Source: Tistlia consotensis USBA 355 (GTDB taxonomy: Bacteria; Pseudomonadota; Alphaproteobacteria; Kiloniellales; DSM-21159). From it: a stretch of DNA of 64,000 bases. The notes beneath the pieces were generated by a model, which saw only the letters and a program-made list of their open reading frames with translations, was not told the origin of the DNA and searched no databases. The stretch's first letter is position 1. Each line of letters starts with the position of its first letter. Positions 21,094-29,618 of the stretch are shown here, in pieces. The position numbers were made by a program, and so were the translations under genes. The DNA lies in assembly GCF_900177295.1 (NCBI RefSeq), contig NZ_FWZX01000008.1, positions 115,935 to 179,934 of the forward strand, read 5' to 3'.

Positions 21094-22746
21094 ATGGCGA
21101 GCAGCATCTACGATCTCGATCTCGACCGCACCGCGGCCAACCACGCCGCGCTTACGCCGCTGTCGTTCCTGAAGCGCGCCGCCGCGGTCTATCCCAACAA
21201 GCCGGCGGTCATCCACGACCGGGTGATCAGCTACCGCCAGTTCGGCGAGCGGGTCCGGCGCCTCGCCTCGGCCCTGGAGGGCAGGGGCCTCGGGCCCGGC
21301 GACACCGTCGCGGTCATGGCGCCGAACGTCCCGGCGCTGCTGGAGGCGCACTACGGCGTGCCGCTGATGGGCGGCGTGCTCAATGCCCTCAACATCCGGC
21401 TCGACGCCGCGACCATTGCCTTCATCCTGCAACACGGCGGCGCCAAGGTGCTGATCACCGACCGCGAGTTCGCGCCGACCATCGAGCGCGCCCTGGCGCA
21501 GCTCGAGACGCGGCCGCTGGTCATCGACATCGACGACCCGCTGACCGAGGCGCAGAAGGGCGTCAAGGGCCCGCTGCTCGGCGCGCTCGACTACGAGGCC
21601 TTCCTGGCCGAGGGCGATCCGGAGCGGCCCTGGACCCTGCCCGAGGACGAGTGGCAGGCGATCTGCCTCAACTACACCAGCGGCACGACCGGCAACCCCA
21701 AGGGCGTGGTCTACCACCATCGCGGCGCCTTCCTGAACGCCATGGGCAACGCGATCTCGATGGGCCTGACCCGGGACAGCGTCTATCTCTGGACGCTGCC
21801 GATGTTCCACTGCAACGGCTGGACCTTCACCTGGGCGGTCACTGCCATGGCCGGCATCCACGTCTGCCTGCGCCGGGTCGACCCCGAGCTGATCTATCCC
21901 CTGATCGAGAGCCAGGGCGTCACCCACCTCTGCGGCGCGCCGATCGTGCTCAACCTGCTGGCCCACGCGCCCGATTCGCTGCGCAAGCCGCTGCCGCACC
22001 CGATCAAGGTGGTGACCGGCGGCGCCGCGCCGCCCTCGACGGTGATCGCCAACATGGAGCGCCAGGGCTTCCAGATCACCCACATGTACGGCCTGACCGA
22101 GTGCTACGGCCCGGCGACCCTCTGCGCCTGGCAGGACGAGTGGAACGACCTCGACCTGGAGGGCCGCGCCTCGAAGATGGCGCGCCAGGGCGTCAAGCTG
22201 GTCACCCTCCACGACTGCACCGTGCGCGATCCCGACAGCCTGGAGGAGGTGCCGCACGACGGCGAGACCCTGGGCGAGCTGATGCTGCGCGGCAACACCG
22301 TCATGAAGGGCTACCTCAAGAACCCGACGGCGACGGCCCAGGCCTTCGCCGGCGGCTGGTTCCGCACCGGCGACCTCGGCGTCGTCCATCCGGACGGCTA
22401 CATCGAGGTCAAGGACCGCAGCAAGGACGTCATCATCTCCGGCGGCGAGAACATCTCCAGCCTCGAGGTCGAGGAGGTGCTCTACCGCCATCCCAAGGTG
22501 CTGGAGGCGGCGGTCGTCGCCCGGCCCGACGAGAAGTGGGGCGAGAGCCCTTGCGCCTTCGTCACCCTGAAGACCGGCGCCAGCGCGAGCGAGGAGGAGA
22601 TCGTCGCCTTCTGCCGTGACAACCTGGCGCGCTACAAGGTGCCGAAGACCGTGGTCTTCGCCGAGCTGCCCAAGACCTCGACCGGCAAGATCCAGAAGTT
22701 CGTGCTGCGCGAGCAGGCGGCGGCGCTGCCGGGGACGGGGGCGTAG
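21094..22746 (+). CDS. Acyl-CoA synthetase (AMP-forming), LvaE-like
   Basis: Activates a carboxylic acid to its CoA thioester with ATP. It has 550 residues. The adenylation motifs are complete: YTSGTTGNPKGVVYHHRG near residue 194, MYGLTECYGP near 331, GWFRTGDLGVVHPDGYIEVK near 427 and the C-terminal TSTGKIQKF that carries the catalytic lysine. It belongs to the short/medium-chain and aryl acyl-CoA ligase branch. First gene of a five-gene cluster equivalent in protein types to lvaE-lvaD-lvaC-lvaA-lvaB, so its substrate may be levulinate or another 4-oxo/4-hydroxy acid; that is inference from context. Confidence 0.9.
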   Translation: MASSIYDLDLDRTAANHAALTPLSFLKRAAAVYPNKPAVIHDRVISYRQFGERVRRLASALEGRGLGPGDTVAVMAPNVPALLEAHYGVPLMGGVLNALNIRLDAATIAFILQHGGAKVLITDREFAPTIERALAQLETRPLVIDIDDPLTEAQKGVKGPLLGALDYEAFLAEGDPERPWTLPEDEWQAICLNYTSGTTGNPKGVVYHHRGAFLNAMGNAISMGLTRDSVYLWTLPMFHCNGWTFTWAVTAMAGIHVCLRRVDPELIYPLIESQGVTHLCGAPIVLNLLAHAPDSLRKPLPHPIKVVTGGAAPPSTVIANMERQGFQITHMYGLTECYGPATLCAWQDEWNDLDLEGRASKMARQGVKLVTLHDCTVRDPDSLEEVPHDGETLGELMLRGNTVMKGYLKNPTATAQAFAGGWFRTGDLGVVHPDGYIEVKDRSKDVIISGGENISSLEVEEVLYRHPKVLEAAVVARPDEKWGESPCAFVTLKTGASASEEEIVAFCRDNLARYKVPKTVVFAELPKTSTGKIQKFVLREQAAALPGTGA

Positions 22747-22778
22747 TGCGAGACCATTCGACAGCCGGCGCACAGCCT

Positions 22779-22861
22779 GCTTCGTCCCGTGCGTGTCGAG
22801 GGACGTGGGCGCGCGGTCGGGGACGATGCCCACACACCCTTCGACAGGCTCAGGGTGAAGC
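22779..22861. repeat. Degenerate inverted-repeat element (same family as 62441-62549)
   Basis: The 30 bases at 22779-22808 match the right arm of the perfect inverted repeat at 62520-62549 at 27 of 30 positions, and 22831-22861 resembles the corresponding left arm (core TTCGACAGGCTCAGGGTGAA). The element fills the gap between the CoA ligase and SDR genes. Confidence 0.65.
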
Positions 22862-22888
22862 ATCCGTCGGAGCAACGGAGCCACCTCG

Positions 22889-23653
22889 ATGACCGACCTG
22901 CTCGACCTGACCGGCAAGACGGCGCTGGTCACCGGCGCCTCGAGCGGGCTCGGCCGCCACTTCGCCCAGGTGCTGGCCCGCCACGGCGCCCGCGTCGCCG
23001 TCGCGGCGCGCCGCACCGAGCGGCTCGAGGCGCTCTGCGCCGAGATCGAGGGGCCGGGCGGGCGCGCCATGCCTGTCCACCTCGACGTCCAGCTGCCGGA
23101 CAGCGTGGAGCGTGCCGTGGCCGCGACCGAGACCGAGCTCGGGCCGATCTCGGTGCTGGTCAACAACGCCGGCATCGCGGCCAGCAGGCCGGCCCTGGAG
23201 ACCTCCTTCGAGGAGTGGAACCAGGTCGTCTCGACCAACCTCAGCGGCGCCTGGCTGGTCGCCCAGGCGACGGCGCGCCACATGGCCCGGCTCGGCCACG
23301 GTGGCTCGATCGTCAACATCGCCTCGATCCTGGGGCTCGCCGGCGCCAGCCAGGTGCCGGCCTACTGCGCCGCCAAGGCGGGCCTGGTCAACCTGACCCG
23401 GGCCCTGGCCGGCGAGCTGGCGCGCCACGAGATCCGGGTCAACGCCCTCTGCCCGGGCTATGTCGCCACGGACCTCAACCGCGACTTCCTGGAAAGCCCG
23501 GCCGGCGAGAGCCTGAAGAAGCGCATCCCGCAGCGCCGCTTCGGCCTGCCCCAGGACCTCGACGGCATCCTGCTGCTGCTCGCCTCCGACGCCTCGCGCT
23601 ACATGACCGGCGCCGTGATCGCCGTCGACGGCGGCCAGTCGGCGGTGCTGTAG
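22889..23653 (+). CDS. SDR family oxidoreductase, LvaD-like
   Basis: NAD(P)-dependent short-chain dehydrogenase, 254 residues. Rossmann glycine motif TGASSGLG at residues 15-22, NNAG near residue 92, and the YCAAK active site near residue 159. It ends with VIAVDGGQSAVL as classical SDRs do. In the lva-type scheme this enzyme interconverts the 4-oxoacyl-CoA and 4-hydroxyacyl-CoA; the exact substrate here is not shown by sequence. Confidence 0.88.
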   Translation: MTDLLDLTGKTALVTGASSGLGRHFAQVLARHGARVAVAARRTERLEALCAEIEGPGGRAMPVHLDVQLPDSVERAVAATETELGPISVLVNNAGIAASRPALETSFEEWNQVVSTNLSGAWLVAQATARHMARLGHGGSIVNIASILGLAGASQVPAYCAAKAGLVNLTRALAGELARHEIRVNALCPGYVATDLNRDFLESPAGESLKKRIPQRRFGLPQDLDGILLLLASDASRYMTGAVIAVDGGQSAVL

Positions 23654-23682
23654 GGGATGCCGGCATTCCCCTCTTCTTGTTT

Positions 23683-23794
23683 CCGTCATCCTTGCGAAAG
23701 CGGGGATCCAGAAGAAGACGAAGCTGGGGAACGGCCCGGCCGTCCCGCGCAGGCGGCCCTTTCCTCTGGATTCCCGCTTTCGCGGGAATGACGG
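23683..23794. repeat. 112-bp inverted-repeat element, copy 1
   Basis: Terminal arms of about 29 bp: 23683-23711 (begins CCGTCATCCTTGCGAAAGCG) and 23766-23794 (ends CGCGGGAATGACGG) are imperfect reverse complements. The interior resembles the reverse complement of copy 2 at 26474-26585, so the two copies are in opposite orientation. This is a well-known type of dispersed palindromic element with CGTCATTCCCGCGAAAGCGG-like ends. Confidence 0.8.
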
Positions 23795-23838
23795 GTGAGA
23801 GGGCGGCGATGACGACAACGAGAACAAAGGCCTAGCTC

Positions 23839-25035
23839 ATGAACTTCACGCCGTCCCCCGAGGTCGAAGCGGTCCGCCGGAAGATCCGGGACTTCGTCGC
23901 CGAGCACCTGCTGCCGCTGGAATCCGATCCGGCGAGCTACGACGAGTACGAGAACATCCGCCTCGACCTGCTCGACGCCGTGCGCGCCAAGGCCAAGGCG
24001 GCGGGGCTCTGGGCGCCGCAGATGCCGGTCGCGCGCGGCGGCCTCGGCTTCGACCAGGTCGGCTTGGCGGTCTGCTACGAGGAGATGGCGCGCTCGATCT
24101 TCGGGCCGGTCGCCTTCAACGCCGCCGCCCCCGACGACGGCAACATGTTCCTGCTCAACAAGGTCGCCCGCGAGGACCAGAAGGACCGCTGGCTGCAGCC
24201 GGTGATCGACGGCGCGCTGCGCAGCAGCTTCGTCATGACCGAGCCGGCGCCGGGCGCCGGCTCCGACCCGGGCCTGATGCGCACCAGGGCCGAGCGCAGG
24301 GGCGACCGCTGGGTCGTCAGCGGCCGCAAGTGGTTCATCACCGGCGCCGGCGTCGCCCGGCACTTCATCCTGATCGCGCGCACCTCGGACGACGCCCGCA
24401 AGGGCCTCTCGGCCTTCCTGTTCGAGCGCGACCAGCCGGGCTGGGAGATCGTCCGGCGCATCCCGATCATGGGTCCGGAGGAGCACGGCGGCCACTGCGA
24501 GATCACCTTCGACGGCCTGGAGATTCCCGACGAGAACCGCCTGATGGAGGTCGGCGACGGCCTCAAGGCGACGCAGATCCGGCTCGGCACGGCGCGCCTG
24601 ACCCACTGCATGCGCTGGCTCGGCATGGCGAAGAGGGCGCTCGAGATCTGCCAGCCCTACGTCGCCGAGCGCGACTCCTTCGGCATCAAGCTGGCCGACC
24701 GCGAGTCGGTGCAGAACCAGCTCGGCGAGGCCGCCATGGCCATCGAGGTCGGCCGCCTGCTGACCATGAAGGCGGCCTGGAAGCTGGCCGCCGGCGACTT
24801 CGCCCGCAAGGAGGTCTCGATGGCCAAGATCCAGGTCGCCGACGTCCTGCAGAAGGCGGTCGACACGGCGATCCAGCTGATGGGCGCCAAGGGCTACTCC
24901 AAGGACACGCCGCTGGAGTGGATGTACCGCTACGCCCGCCAGGCCCGCCTGGTCGACGGCGCCAGCGAGGTCCACAAGATGGTGCTGGCCGGCGCGCTGC
25001 TGGCCGAGGGCAGCGAGTTCTGGAGCTGGTCTTGA
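23839..25035 (+). CDS. Acyl-CoA dehydrogenase family protein, LvaC-like
   Basis: FAD enzyme of 398 residues with the normal ACAD layout: helical N-domain, central beta-domain (SSFVMTEPAPGAGSDPGLM near residue 131, RKWFITGAG near 166) and C-terminal helical domain. It belongs to the branch related to human ACAD10/ACAD11, which works on phosphorylated 4-hydroxyacyl-CoA made by a neighbouring kinase rather than in ordinary beta-oxidation. The stop codon overlaps the TTG start of that kinase-like gene. Confidence 0.88.
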   Translation: MNFTPSPEVEAVRRKIRDFVAEHLLPLESDPASYDEYENIRLDLLDAVRAKAKAAGLWAPQMPVARGGLGFDQVGLAVCYEEMARSIFGPVAFNAAAPDDGNMFLLNKVAREDQKDRWLQPVIDGALRSSFVMTEPAPGAGSDPGLMRTRAERRGDRWVVSGRKWFITGAGVARHFILIARTSDDARKGLSAFLFERDQPGWEIVRRIPIMGPEEHGGHCEITFDGLEIPDENRLMEVGDGLKATQIRLGTARLTHCMRWLGMAKRALEICQPYVAERDSFGIKLADRESVQNQLGEAAMAIEVGRLLTMKAAWKLAAGDFARKEVSMAKIQVADVLQKAVDTAIQLMGAKGYSKDTPLEWMYRYARQARLVDGASEVHKMVLAGALLAEGSEFWSWS

Positions 25036-26084
25036 GCTTCGACCGCGAGGCGCTGGAAGGCTGGCTGGCCAAGGCCGCCGGCGCGGAGCGCGTCGAGATC
25101 GTCGAGGCGGTGCCGCTGTCGGGCGGCGCGATCCAGGAGAATTGGCTGCTCAGCGTCGCCTTCCGGGGCGGCCCCCGGGAGGGCAGCCGGTCGCTGGTGC
25201 TGCGCACCGACGCGCCCTCGGCCGTCGCGGTCAGCCACAGCCGGCCGCAGGAGTTCGCCCTGCTGAAGGCCGCGGCCGCGGCCGGCGTCGCGGTGCCGGA
25301 GCCGCTCTGGTGCTGCGAGGACCGCTCGGTGCTCGGCCGGGCCTTCTACCTGATGGCCAAGGCCGAGGGCGTCGCGCTCGGCCCCAAGGTGGTCAAGGAC
25401 GAGGCCCTGGGCGGCAACCGCGAGGCCCTGGCCGAGCGGCTCGGCCGCGAGATGGCGCGCATCCACGCGATCCGGCCGCCGCGCCCCGACCTCGACTTCC
25501 TGCCGCTGCCGCAGGGCAACGCGGCGCTGGCCGACGTCCGGCTCTACCGCCGTTACCTCGACGCCCTGGGCCAGGCGCGCCCGGCCCTGGAGTGGGGCCT
25601 GACCTGGGCCGAGCGCCACGCGCCGGAGACCCGCGAGATCGTGCTGCTGCACCGCGACTTCCGGACCGGCAACTACCTACTCGACGAGACCGGCCTGACC
25701 GCGATCCTGGACTGGGAGTTTGCCGGCTGGGGCGACCCGATGAGCGACCTCGGCTGGTTCACCGCGCGCTGCTGGCGCTTCGGCCGGCCCGACCGCGAGG
25801 CCGGCGGCATCGGCTCGCGCGACGCCTTCTACCGCGGCTACCGCTCCGAGAGCGGCCGGCAGATCGACGAGGCGGCCGTCGCCTTCTGGGAGGTCATGGC
25901 GCACATCCGCTGGGCGGTCATCGCCCTGCAGCAGGGCCGGCGCCACTGGTCGGGCGAGGAGGCCTCGCTGGAGCTGGCACTGACCGGCCGCATGGCGGCG
26001 GAGCTGGAGCACGCGGTGCTGGCGATGACGCCGCCCGAGCGCTGGACCCGGGGCGTCACGGGGAGGGCAGAGAGCCATGCGTGA
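25032..26084 (+). CDS. Aminoglycoside-phosphotransferase-fold kinase, LvaA-like
   Basis: A 350-residue APH-family protein. No ATG or GTG is available near the boundary; TTG at 25032 overlaps the stop of the dehydrogenase gene (TTGA) and gives MSFDREALEGWLAKAAG. Catalytic loop LLHRDFRTGNYLLD near residue 207 and metal-binding ILDWEFAGWGDPMSDLGW near 225 are intact, so the kinase should be active. In the known lva system the equivalent protein phosphorylates the 4-hydroxyl of 4-hydroxyacyl-CoA and needs a small partner; here that would be the DUF6285 protein that follows with 8 bp overlap. An antibiotic-resistance role is not suggested. Confidence 0.85.
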   Translation: MSFDREALEGWLAKAAGAERVEIVEAVPLSGGAIQENWLLSVAFRGGPREGSRSLVLRTDAPSAVAVSHSRPQEFALLKAAAAAGVAVPEPLWCCEDRSVLGRAFYLMAKAEGVALGPKVVKDEALGGNREALAERLGREMARIHAIRPPRPDLDFLPLPQGNAALADVRLYRRYLDALGQARPALEWGLTWAERHAPETREIVLLHRDFRTGNYLLDETGLTAILDWEFAGWGDPMSDLGWFTARCWRFGRPDREAGGIGSRDAFYRGYRSESGRQIDEAAVAFWEVMAHIRWAVIALQQGRRHWSGEEASLELALTGRMAAELEHAVLAMTPPERWTRGVTGRAESHA

Positions 26085-26427
26085 CCGTCCGGGTGGCGCC
26101 GAGCTGCTGGCCGAGGCGCGCCGTGTCCTGCGCGAGGAGCTGGCGCCGGTCCTCGAGGGCCGCCACCGCTTCCAGGCCCTGATGATCGCCAACGCCCTCG
26201 GCATGGCCGAGCGCGAGCTGCTGGCCGGCAACCGGCCGGTCGAGGCCGAGACGGCGGCGCTCCGGGAACTGCTCGGCCGCGACGCCCCGCTGCCGACCCT
26301 CGCCGCCGCCTTCGCCGCCGCCCTGCGCGACGGCCGCCTGGCCGGCGACCCGAAGGCCTACGCCCTGCTGGTCGAGGAGACCCGCAACCGGGTCGCGGAG
26401 AGCAATCCGCGGGTGCTGGCGGAGTGA
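26077..26427 (+). CDS. DUF6285 protein, LvaB-like kinase partner
   Basis: A 116-residue, mostly helical soluble protein starting MRDRPGGAELLAEARRVL. The layout (N-terminal RDRP box, RHRFQALMIANALGMAERE helix, C-terminal NPRVLAE) is that of DUF6285, a family found next to APH-fold kinases and acyl-CoA dehydrogenases. In Pseudomonas putida the small protein LvaB is required with LvaA for hydroxyacyl-CoA phosphorylation, so a partner role is inferred here. Overlap with the upstream gene supports one operon. Confidence 0.75.
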   Translation: MRDRPGGAELLAEARRVLREELAPVLEGRHRFQALMIANALGMAERELLAGNRPVEAETAALRELLGRDAPLPTLAAAFAAALRDGRLAGDPKAYALLVEETRNRVAESNPRVLAE

Positions 26428-26473
26428 GGGGGCGAATCAACAGCTGGCTCTAACGCCCTGACTTCGCACTCTT

Positions 26474-26585
26474 CCGTCATCCCTGCGAAAGCAGGGATCC
26501 AGAGAACGGTGTCGCCTGCACGGACGGGCGACCGTTCGCACCTGCCGCATCTTCCTCTGGATCCCCGCTTTCGCAGGGATGACGG
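26474..26585. repeat. 112-bp inverted-repeat element, copy 2
   Basis: Arms 26474-26502 (CCGTCATCCCTGCGAAAGCA...) and 26557-26585 are near-perfect reverse complements. Total length equals that of copy 1 (23683-23794). It fills most of the 206-bp gap between the DUF6285 gene and the convergent TetR gene and could form a bidirectional terminator-like hairpin. Confidence 0.8.
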
Positions 26586-26633
26586 AAAAGGGGCGGAGAT
26601 GACGAAGGAGGACGGACCCGACGCCCGGCTCCC

Positions 26634-27200
26634 CTAAGCCGTCACTGCGCCCATGATCTGGCGGCTGAGCTGGGGGACGTAGCGGGAGAGCGGGCCCTCG
26701 AGGCGGCTGTGGCGCACGAACATGGCGTTGCGCACCAGGATGCCGATCATCGAGGCGGTCGCGAGCATCGGCTCGTGGACCCGGCCGTCCTTGACCATCA
26801 GCTCGTGGATCACGTCGATGGCGTTCGGCAGGTTCGAGGGCAGGCGCTCGAGCTGGCGGTGCTGGACCATCAGCAGGAAGCCGAAGAGGATCGGGTCCTC
26901 GTCGTAGAAGCCGCAGAACAGCCCGACCATCCGCTCGACCTGCGCCTCGAGCCCGGCGACCGCGGCGGTCGCCTCGGCCAGCTTCTCGGAGAAGCTGACG
27001 TAGTGCTCGGTGAAGATCTCGCGGATCATCGCGTCCTTGCTGTGGAAGTGCCGGTAGAGCGTGCCCTCCGAGATGCCGCAGGCCTCGGCGATGTCGCGCA
27101 CCGAGGTGCCGTTGACGCCCTTCTCCAGGAACAGGGCGATCGAGGCCCGCTCGATCTTCTCCTTGGTCGCCTGTCCGCGCTTCGCTGTTGCCTGCGTCAT
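26634..27200 (-). CDS. TetR/AcrR family transcriptional regulator
   Basis: A 188-residue repressor with an N-terminal helix-turn-helix (RDIAEACGISEGTLYRHFHSK, residues 38 to 58) and a ligand-binding C-terminal domain that is not recognisable by eye. It converges with the lva-like cluster and is divergent from lipA, with an acyl-CoA or fatty-acid type ligand plausible from the neighbourhood. The binding site may be the palindrome at 27271-27285. Confidence 0.88.
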   Translation of the reverse strand: MTQATAKRGQATKEKIERASIALFLEKGVNGTSVRDIAEACGISEGTLYRHFHSKDAMIREIFTEHYVSFSEKLAEATAAVAGLEAQVERMVGLFCGFYDEDPILFGFLLMVQHRQLERLPSNLPNAIDVIHELMVKDGRVHEPMLATASMIGILVRNAMFVRHSRLEGPLSRYVPQLSRQIMGAVTA

Positions 27201-27270
27201 CGTTGCCCTGAGGTCTCCCTGTCCCGTGACGCGCTCCGGTCGCCTGCCATCGTCGCGCCATAGATCTGCA

Positions 27271-27285
27271 AACGAGCGCTCACAT
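27271..27285. promoter_or_regulatory. Candidate TetR operator
   Basis: AACGAGCGCTCACATT contains the perfect 8-bp palindrome GAGCGCTC in an AT-richer patch, 70 bases upstream of the TetR start and 85 bases upstream of lipA. TetR-family autoregulatory sites often look like this, but no second copy was seen in front of the CoA ligase gene. Confidence 0.35.
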
Positions 27286-27368
27286 TAACGGCCCGGCCGG
27301 CGGGTGACAAACCGCCCGGCGCGGGCCATATTCCGGGAAGGTCCCATTCTCCGACAGGTTCTTCGCTC

Positions 27369-28322
27369 ATGCCCGACGCCAGCGGCAGCCGCCCGCGTCA
27401 TCCCGAGAAGGCGCACCGGCCCGACAATCCGGTGCAACGCCACAAGCCGGACTGGATCCGCGTCAAGGCGCCGACCAGCCGGGAGTACGCCGAGACGCGC
27501 CAGATCGTGCGCGATCACAAGCTGCACACGGTCTGCGAGGAAGCGGCCTGCCCGAACATCGGCGAGTGCTGGGCCAAGCGCCACGCGACGATGATGATCA
27601 TGGGCGAGGTCTGCACCCGGGCCTGCAGCTTCTGCAACGTCGCGACCGGCAAGCCGGGCCGGCTCGATCCCTTCGAGCCGACCAACGTCGCCCAGGCGGT
27701 CGCCAGGCTCGGCCTCAAGCACGTCGTCGTCACCTCGGTCGACCGCGACGATCTGGAGGATGGCGGCGCGGCGCACTTCGCCGCGACGATCCGCGCGATC
27801 CGCGAGGCCGCGCCGGGCACCACGGTCGAGGTGCTGACCCCGGACTTCCTGCGCAAGGAGGGCGCGCTGGAGGTCGTCGTCGAGGCCCGGCCGGACGTCT
27901 TCAACCACAACCTGGAGACCGTGCCGCGGCTCTACGGCCCGGTGCGCCCCGGCGCGCGCTACTTCCACTCGCTGCGCCTGCTCGACCGGGTCAAGGCGCT
28001 CGACCCGACGATCTTCACCAAGTCCGGCATCATGGTCGGCCTCGGCGAGAGCCGCGACGAGGTGCTGCAGGTCATGGACGACCTGCGCTCGGCCGAGGTC
28101 GACTTCATGACCATCGGCCAGTACCTGCAGCCGACCCCCAAGCACCACCCGATCGAGCGCTTCGTGACCCCCGAGGAGTTCAAGGAGTACGAGCGCCGCG
28201 CCTTCGGCAAGGGCTTCCTGATGGTCTCGGCCGCGCCGCTGACCCGCAGCTCCTACCACGCCGACGCTGACTTCGAGCGGCTGCGCGCCGCCCGGGACGA
28301 GCAGCTGGCCGCGGCCGGCTGA
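27369..28322 (+). CDS. lipA: Lipoyl synthase
   Basis: Radical-SAM enzyme that inserts two sulfurs into octanoyl groups on lipoyl domains. It has 317 residues. Both clusters are visible: the auxiliary-cluster cysteines Cys56, Cys61 and Cys67 ([16 protein letters not shown]) and the radical-SAM CX3CX2C at Cys82, Cys86 and Cys89 (CTRACSFC). The C-terminal RSSYHAD serine that ligates the auxiliary cluster is present ([12 protein letters not shown]). Confidence 0.97.
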   Translation: MPDASGSRPRHPEKAHRPDNPVQRHKPDWIRVKAPTSREYAETRQIVRDHKLHTVCEEAACPNIGECWAKRHATMMIMGEVCTRACSFCNVATGKPGRLDPFEPTNVAQAVARLGLKHVVVTSVDRDDLEDGGAAHFAATIRAIREAAPGTTVEVLTPDFLRKEGALEVVVEARPDVFNHNLETVPRLYGPVRPGARYFHSLRLLDRVKALDPTIFTKSGIMVGLGESRDEVLQVMDDLRSAEVDFMTIGQYLQPTPKHHPIERFVTPEEFKEYERRAFGKGFLMVSAAPLTRSSYHADADFERLRAARDEQLAAAG

Positions 28323-28346
28323 CCCGCCGCGCCGCCCGACGAGTCG

Positions 28347-28802
28347 ATGCCGACCCACGGCGAACAGCGCCTGCTGCCCTATCCGCCGCGCCAGCTCTAC
28401 GAGCTGGTCGCCGACGTCGGGCGCTATCCCGAGTTCCTGCCCTGGTGCGTCGCGGCCAGGGTCCGCGAGCACGACGAGCGGCACGTCGTCGCGGACCTGG
28501 TGATCGGCTTCCGCATGGTGCGCGAGCGCTTCACCAGCAAGGTCGCCCTGCGCGACGAGCCGGGCCAGCCGCTGCGCATCGACGTCGCCTACGTCGAGGG
28601 GCCCTTCCGCTACCTCAACAACCACTGGATCTTCATCGAGCAGCCGGACGGCGGCACGCTGATCGACTTCTTCGTCGACTTCGAGTTCCGCTCGAAGCTG
28701 CTGCAGACCATGATCCAGCCGCTGTTCAACGAGGCGGTGCGCCGCATGGTCGGCGCCTTCGAGACCCGTGCCCGCCACCTCTACGGCGGCGGCGCGGGCT
28801 GA
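28347..28802 (+). CDS. RatA/Coq10 family SRPBCC protein
   Basis: A 151-residue START-like protein: RLLPYPPRQLYELVADVGRY at the N-terminus, then the hydrophobic cavity strands and FRSKLLQTMIQPLFNEAVRRM helix at the end. The family includes Coq10, which binds ubiquinone and aids respiration, and E. coli RatA, reported to act on 70S assembly. Directly after lipA is its standard place in alphaproteobacteria. The gene ends in a palindrome shared with the convergent ABC permease gene. Confidence 0.9.
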   Translation: MPTHGEQRLLPYPPRQLYELVADVGRYPEFLPWCVAARVREHDERHVVADLVIGFRMVRERFTSKVALRDEPGQPLRIDVAYVEGPFRYLNNHWIFIEQPDGGTLIDFFVDFEFRSKLLQTMIQPLFNEAVRRMVGAFETRARHLYGGGAG

Positions 28803-28818
28803 GCCGGCGGCTCAGCCG
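28800..28818. repeat. 19-bp sequence at left border of accessory island
   Basis: TGAGCCGGCGGCTCAGCCG spans the stop codons of ratA (plus) and the ABC permease (minus) and contains the 15-bp palindrome TGAGCCG-G-CGGCTCA. The same 19 bases occur at 35984-36002, between the LysR and cinA genes. Confidence 0.75.
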
Positions 28819-29618
28819 CGCGGGCGCCGCCGGCTGAGCGCCAGCAGCAGGATCAGGGCGAAGGAGGCGGCTGTCAGCAGCGTGCTGATCGCGGCGATCG
28901 TCGGGTCGATCTCGTCGCGCAGCACGGTGAACATCTTCTTGGTCAGGGTCTGGTTGGCGCCGCCCGAGATGAACAGGGCGACGATCGTCTCGTCGAGCGC
29001 CGCGATGAACACGAAGATCGCGCCGGAGACCACGCTCGGCCGGATCTGCGGCAGGGTGACGCTCAGGAAGGCGCGCAGGCGGTTCATGCCGAGGCTGCGC
29101 GCGACCAGCTCCTGGGTCTGGTCGAAGCCCTGCAGGCCGGCGGCGACGGCGGTCATGACGTAGGGCAGGCCGAGCATCGTGTCGGCCAGCACCAGGCCCG
29201 GGATCGAGGCCAGCAGGCCGACCTTGGCGTAGACGAAGAAGACGCCGACCGCGACGATGATGATCGGCACCATCAGCGGCAGCAGGAAAACGAAGCGCAG
29301 GCCGCGCAGCAGGCGCGAGCTGGTGTTGTGCAGGGCGTAGGCAGCGGCGATGCCGAGCGGCGTCGCCAGCAGGGTCGCCAGCAGGGCGACGCCGAGGCTG
29401 GTGCGCGCCGCCTGCATCCAGGAGCGGCTGGCGAAGAACTCCTCGTACCAGCGCAGCGACCAGCCGGGCGGCGGAAAGGTCAGGAAGCGGCTGTCCGAGA
29501 AGGACATCGGCAGCACGATCAGGATCGGCAGGATCAGGAAGGCCAGCACCGCGGCGACGTAGAGGCCGAGCAGCCAGCGGCTCCAGGCGGGGCGCCAGAG
29601 GGGACAGGGATCGGTCAT
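28812..29618 (-). CDS. ABC transporter permease, PotC-like
   Basis: Inner-membrane permease of a polyamine/opine-type importer, 268 residues with six membrane helices. It starts MTDPCPLWRPAWSRWLLGL, its ATG overlapping the stop of the upstream permease. The EAA loop is the segment LVARSLGMNRLRAFLSVTLP, which contacts the ATPase. Last gene of a six-gene minus-strand operon. Confidence 0.92.
   Translation of the reverse strand: MTDPCPLWRPAWSRWLLGLYVAAVLAFLILPILIVLPMSFSDSRFLTFPPPGWSLRWYEEFFASRSWMQAARTSLGVALLATLLATPLGIAAAYALHNTSSRLLRGLRFVFLLPLMVPIIIVAVGVFFVYAKVGLLASIPGLVLADTMLGLPYVMTAVAAGLQGFDQTQELVARSLGMNRLRAFLSVTLPQIRPSVVSGAIFVFIAALDETIVALFISGGANQTLTKKMFTVLRDEIDPTIAAISTLLTAASFALILLLALSRRRPRG

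Noticed and set aside
25032..26084. Aminoglycoside resistance gene
   Set aside because: The APH fold is shared by many kinases; operon context with acyl-CoA dehydrogenase and DUF6285 points to a hydroxyacyl-CoA kinase instead.
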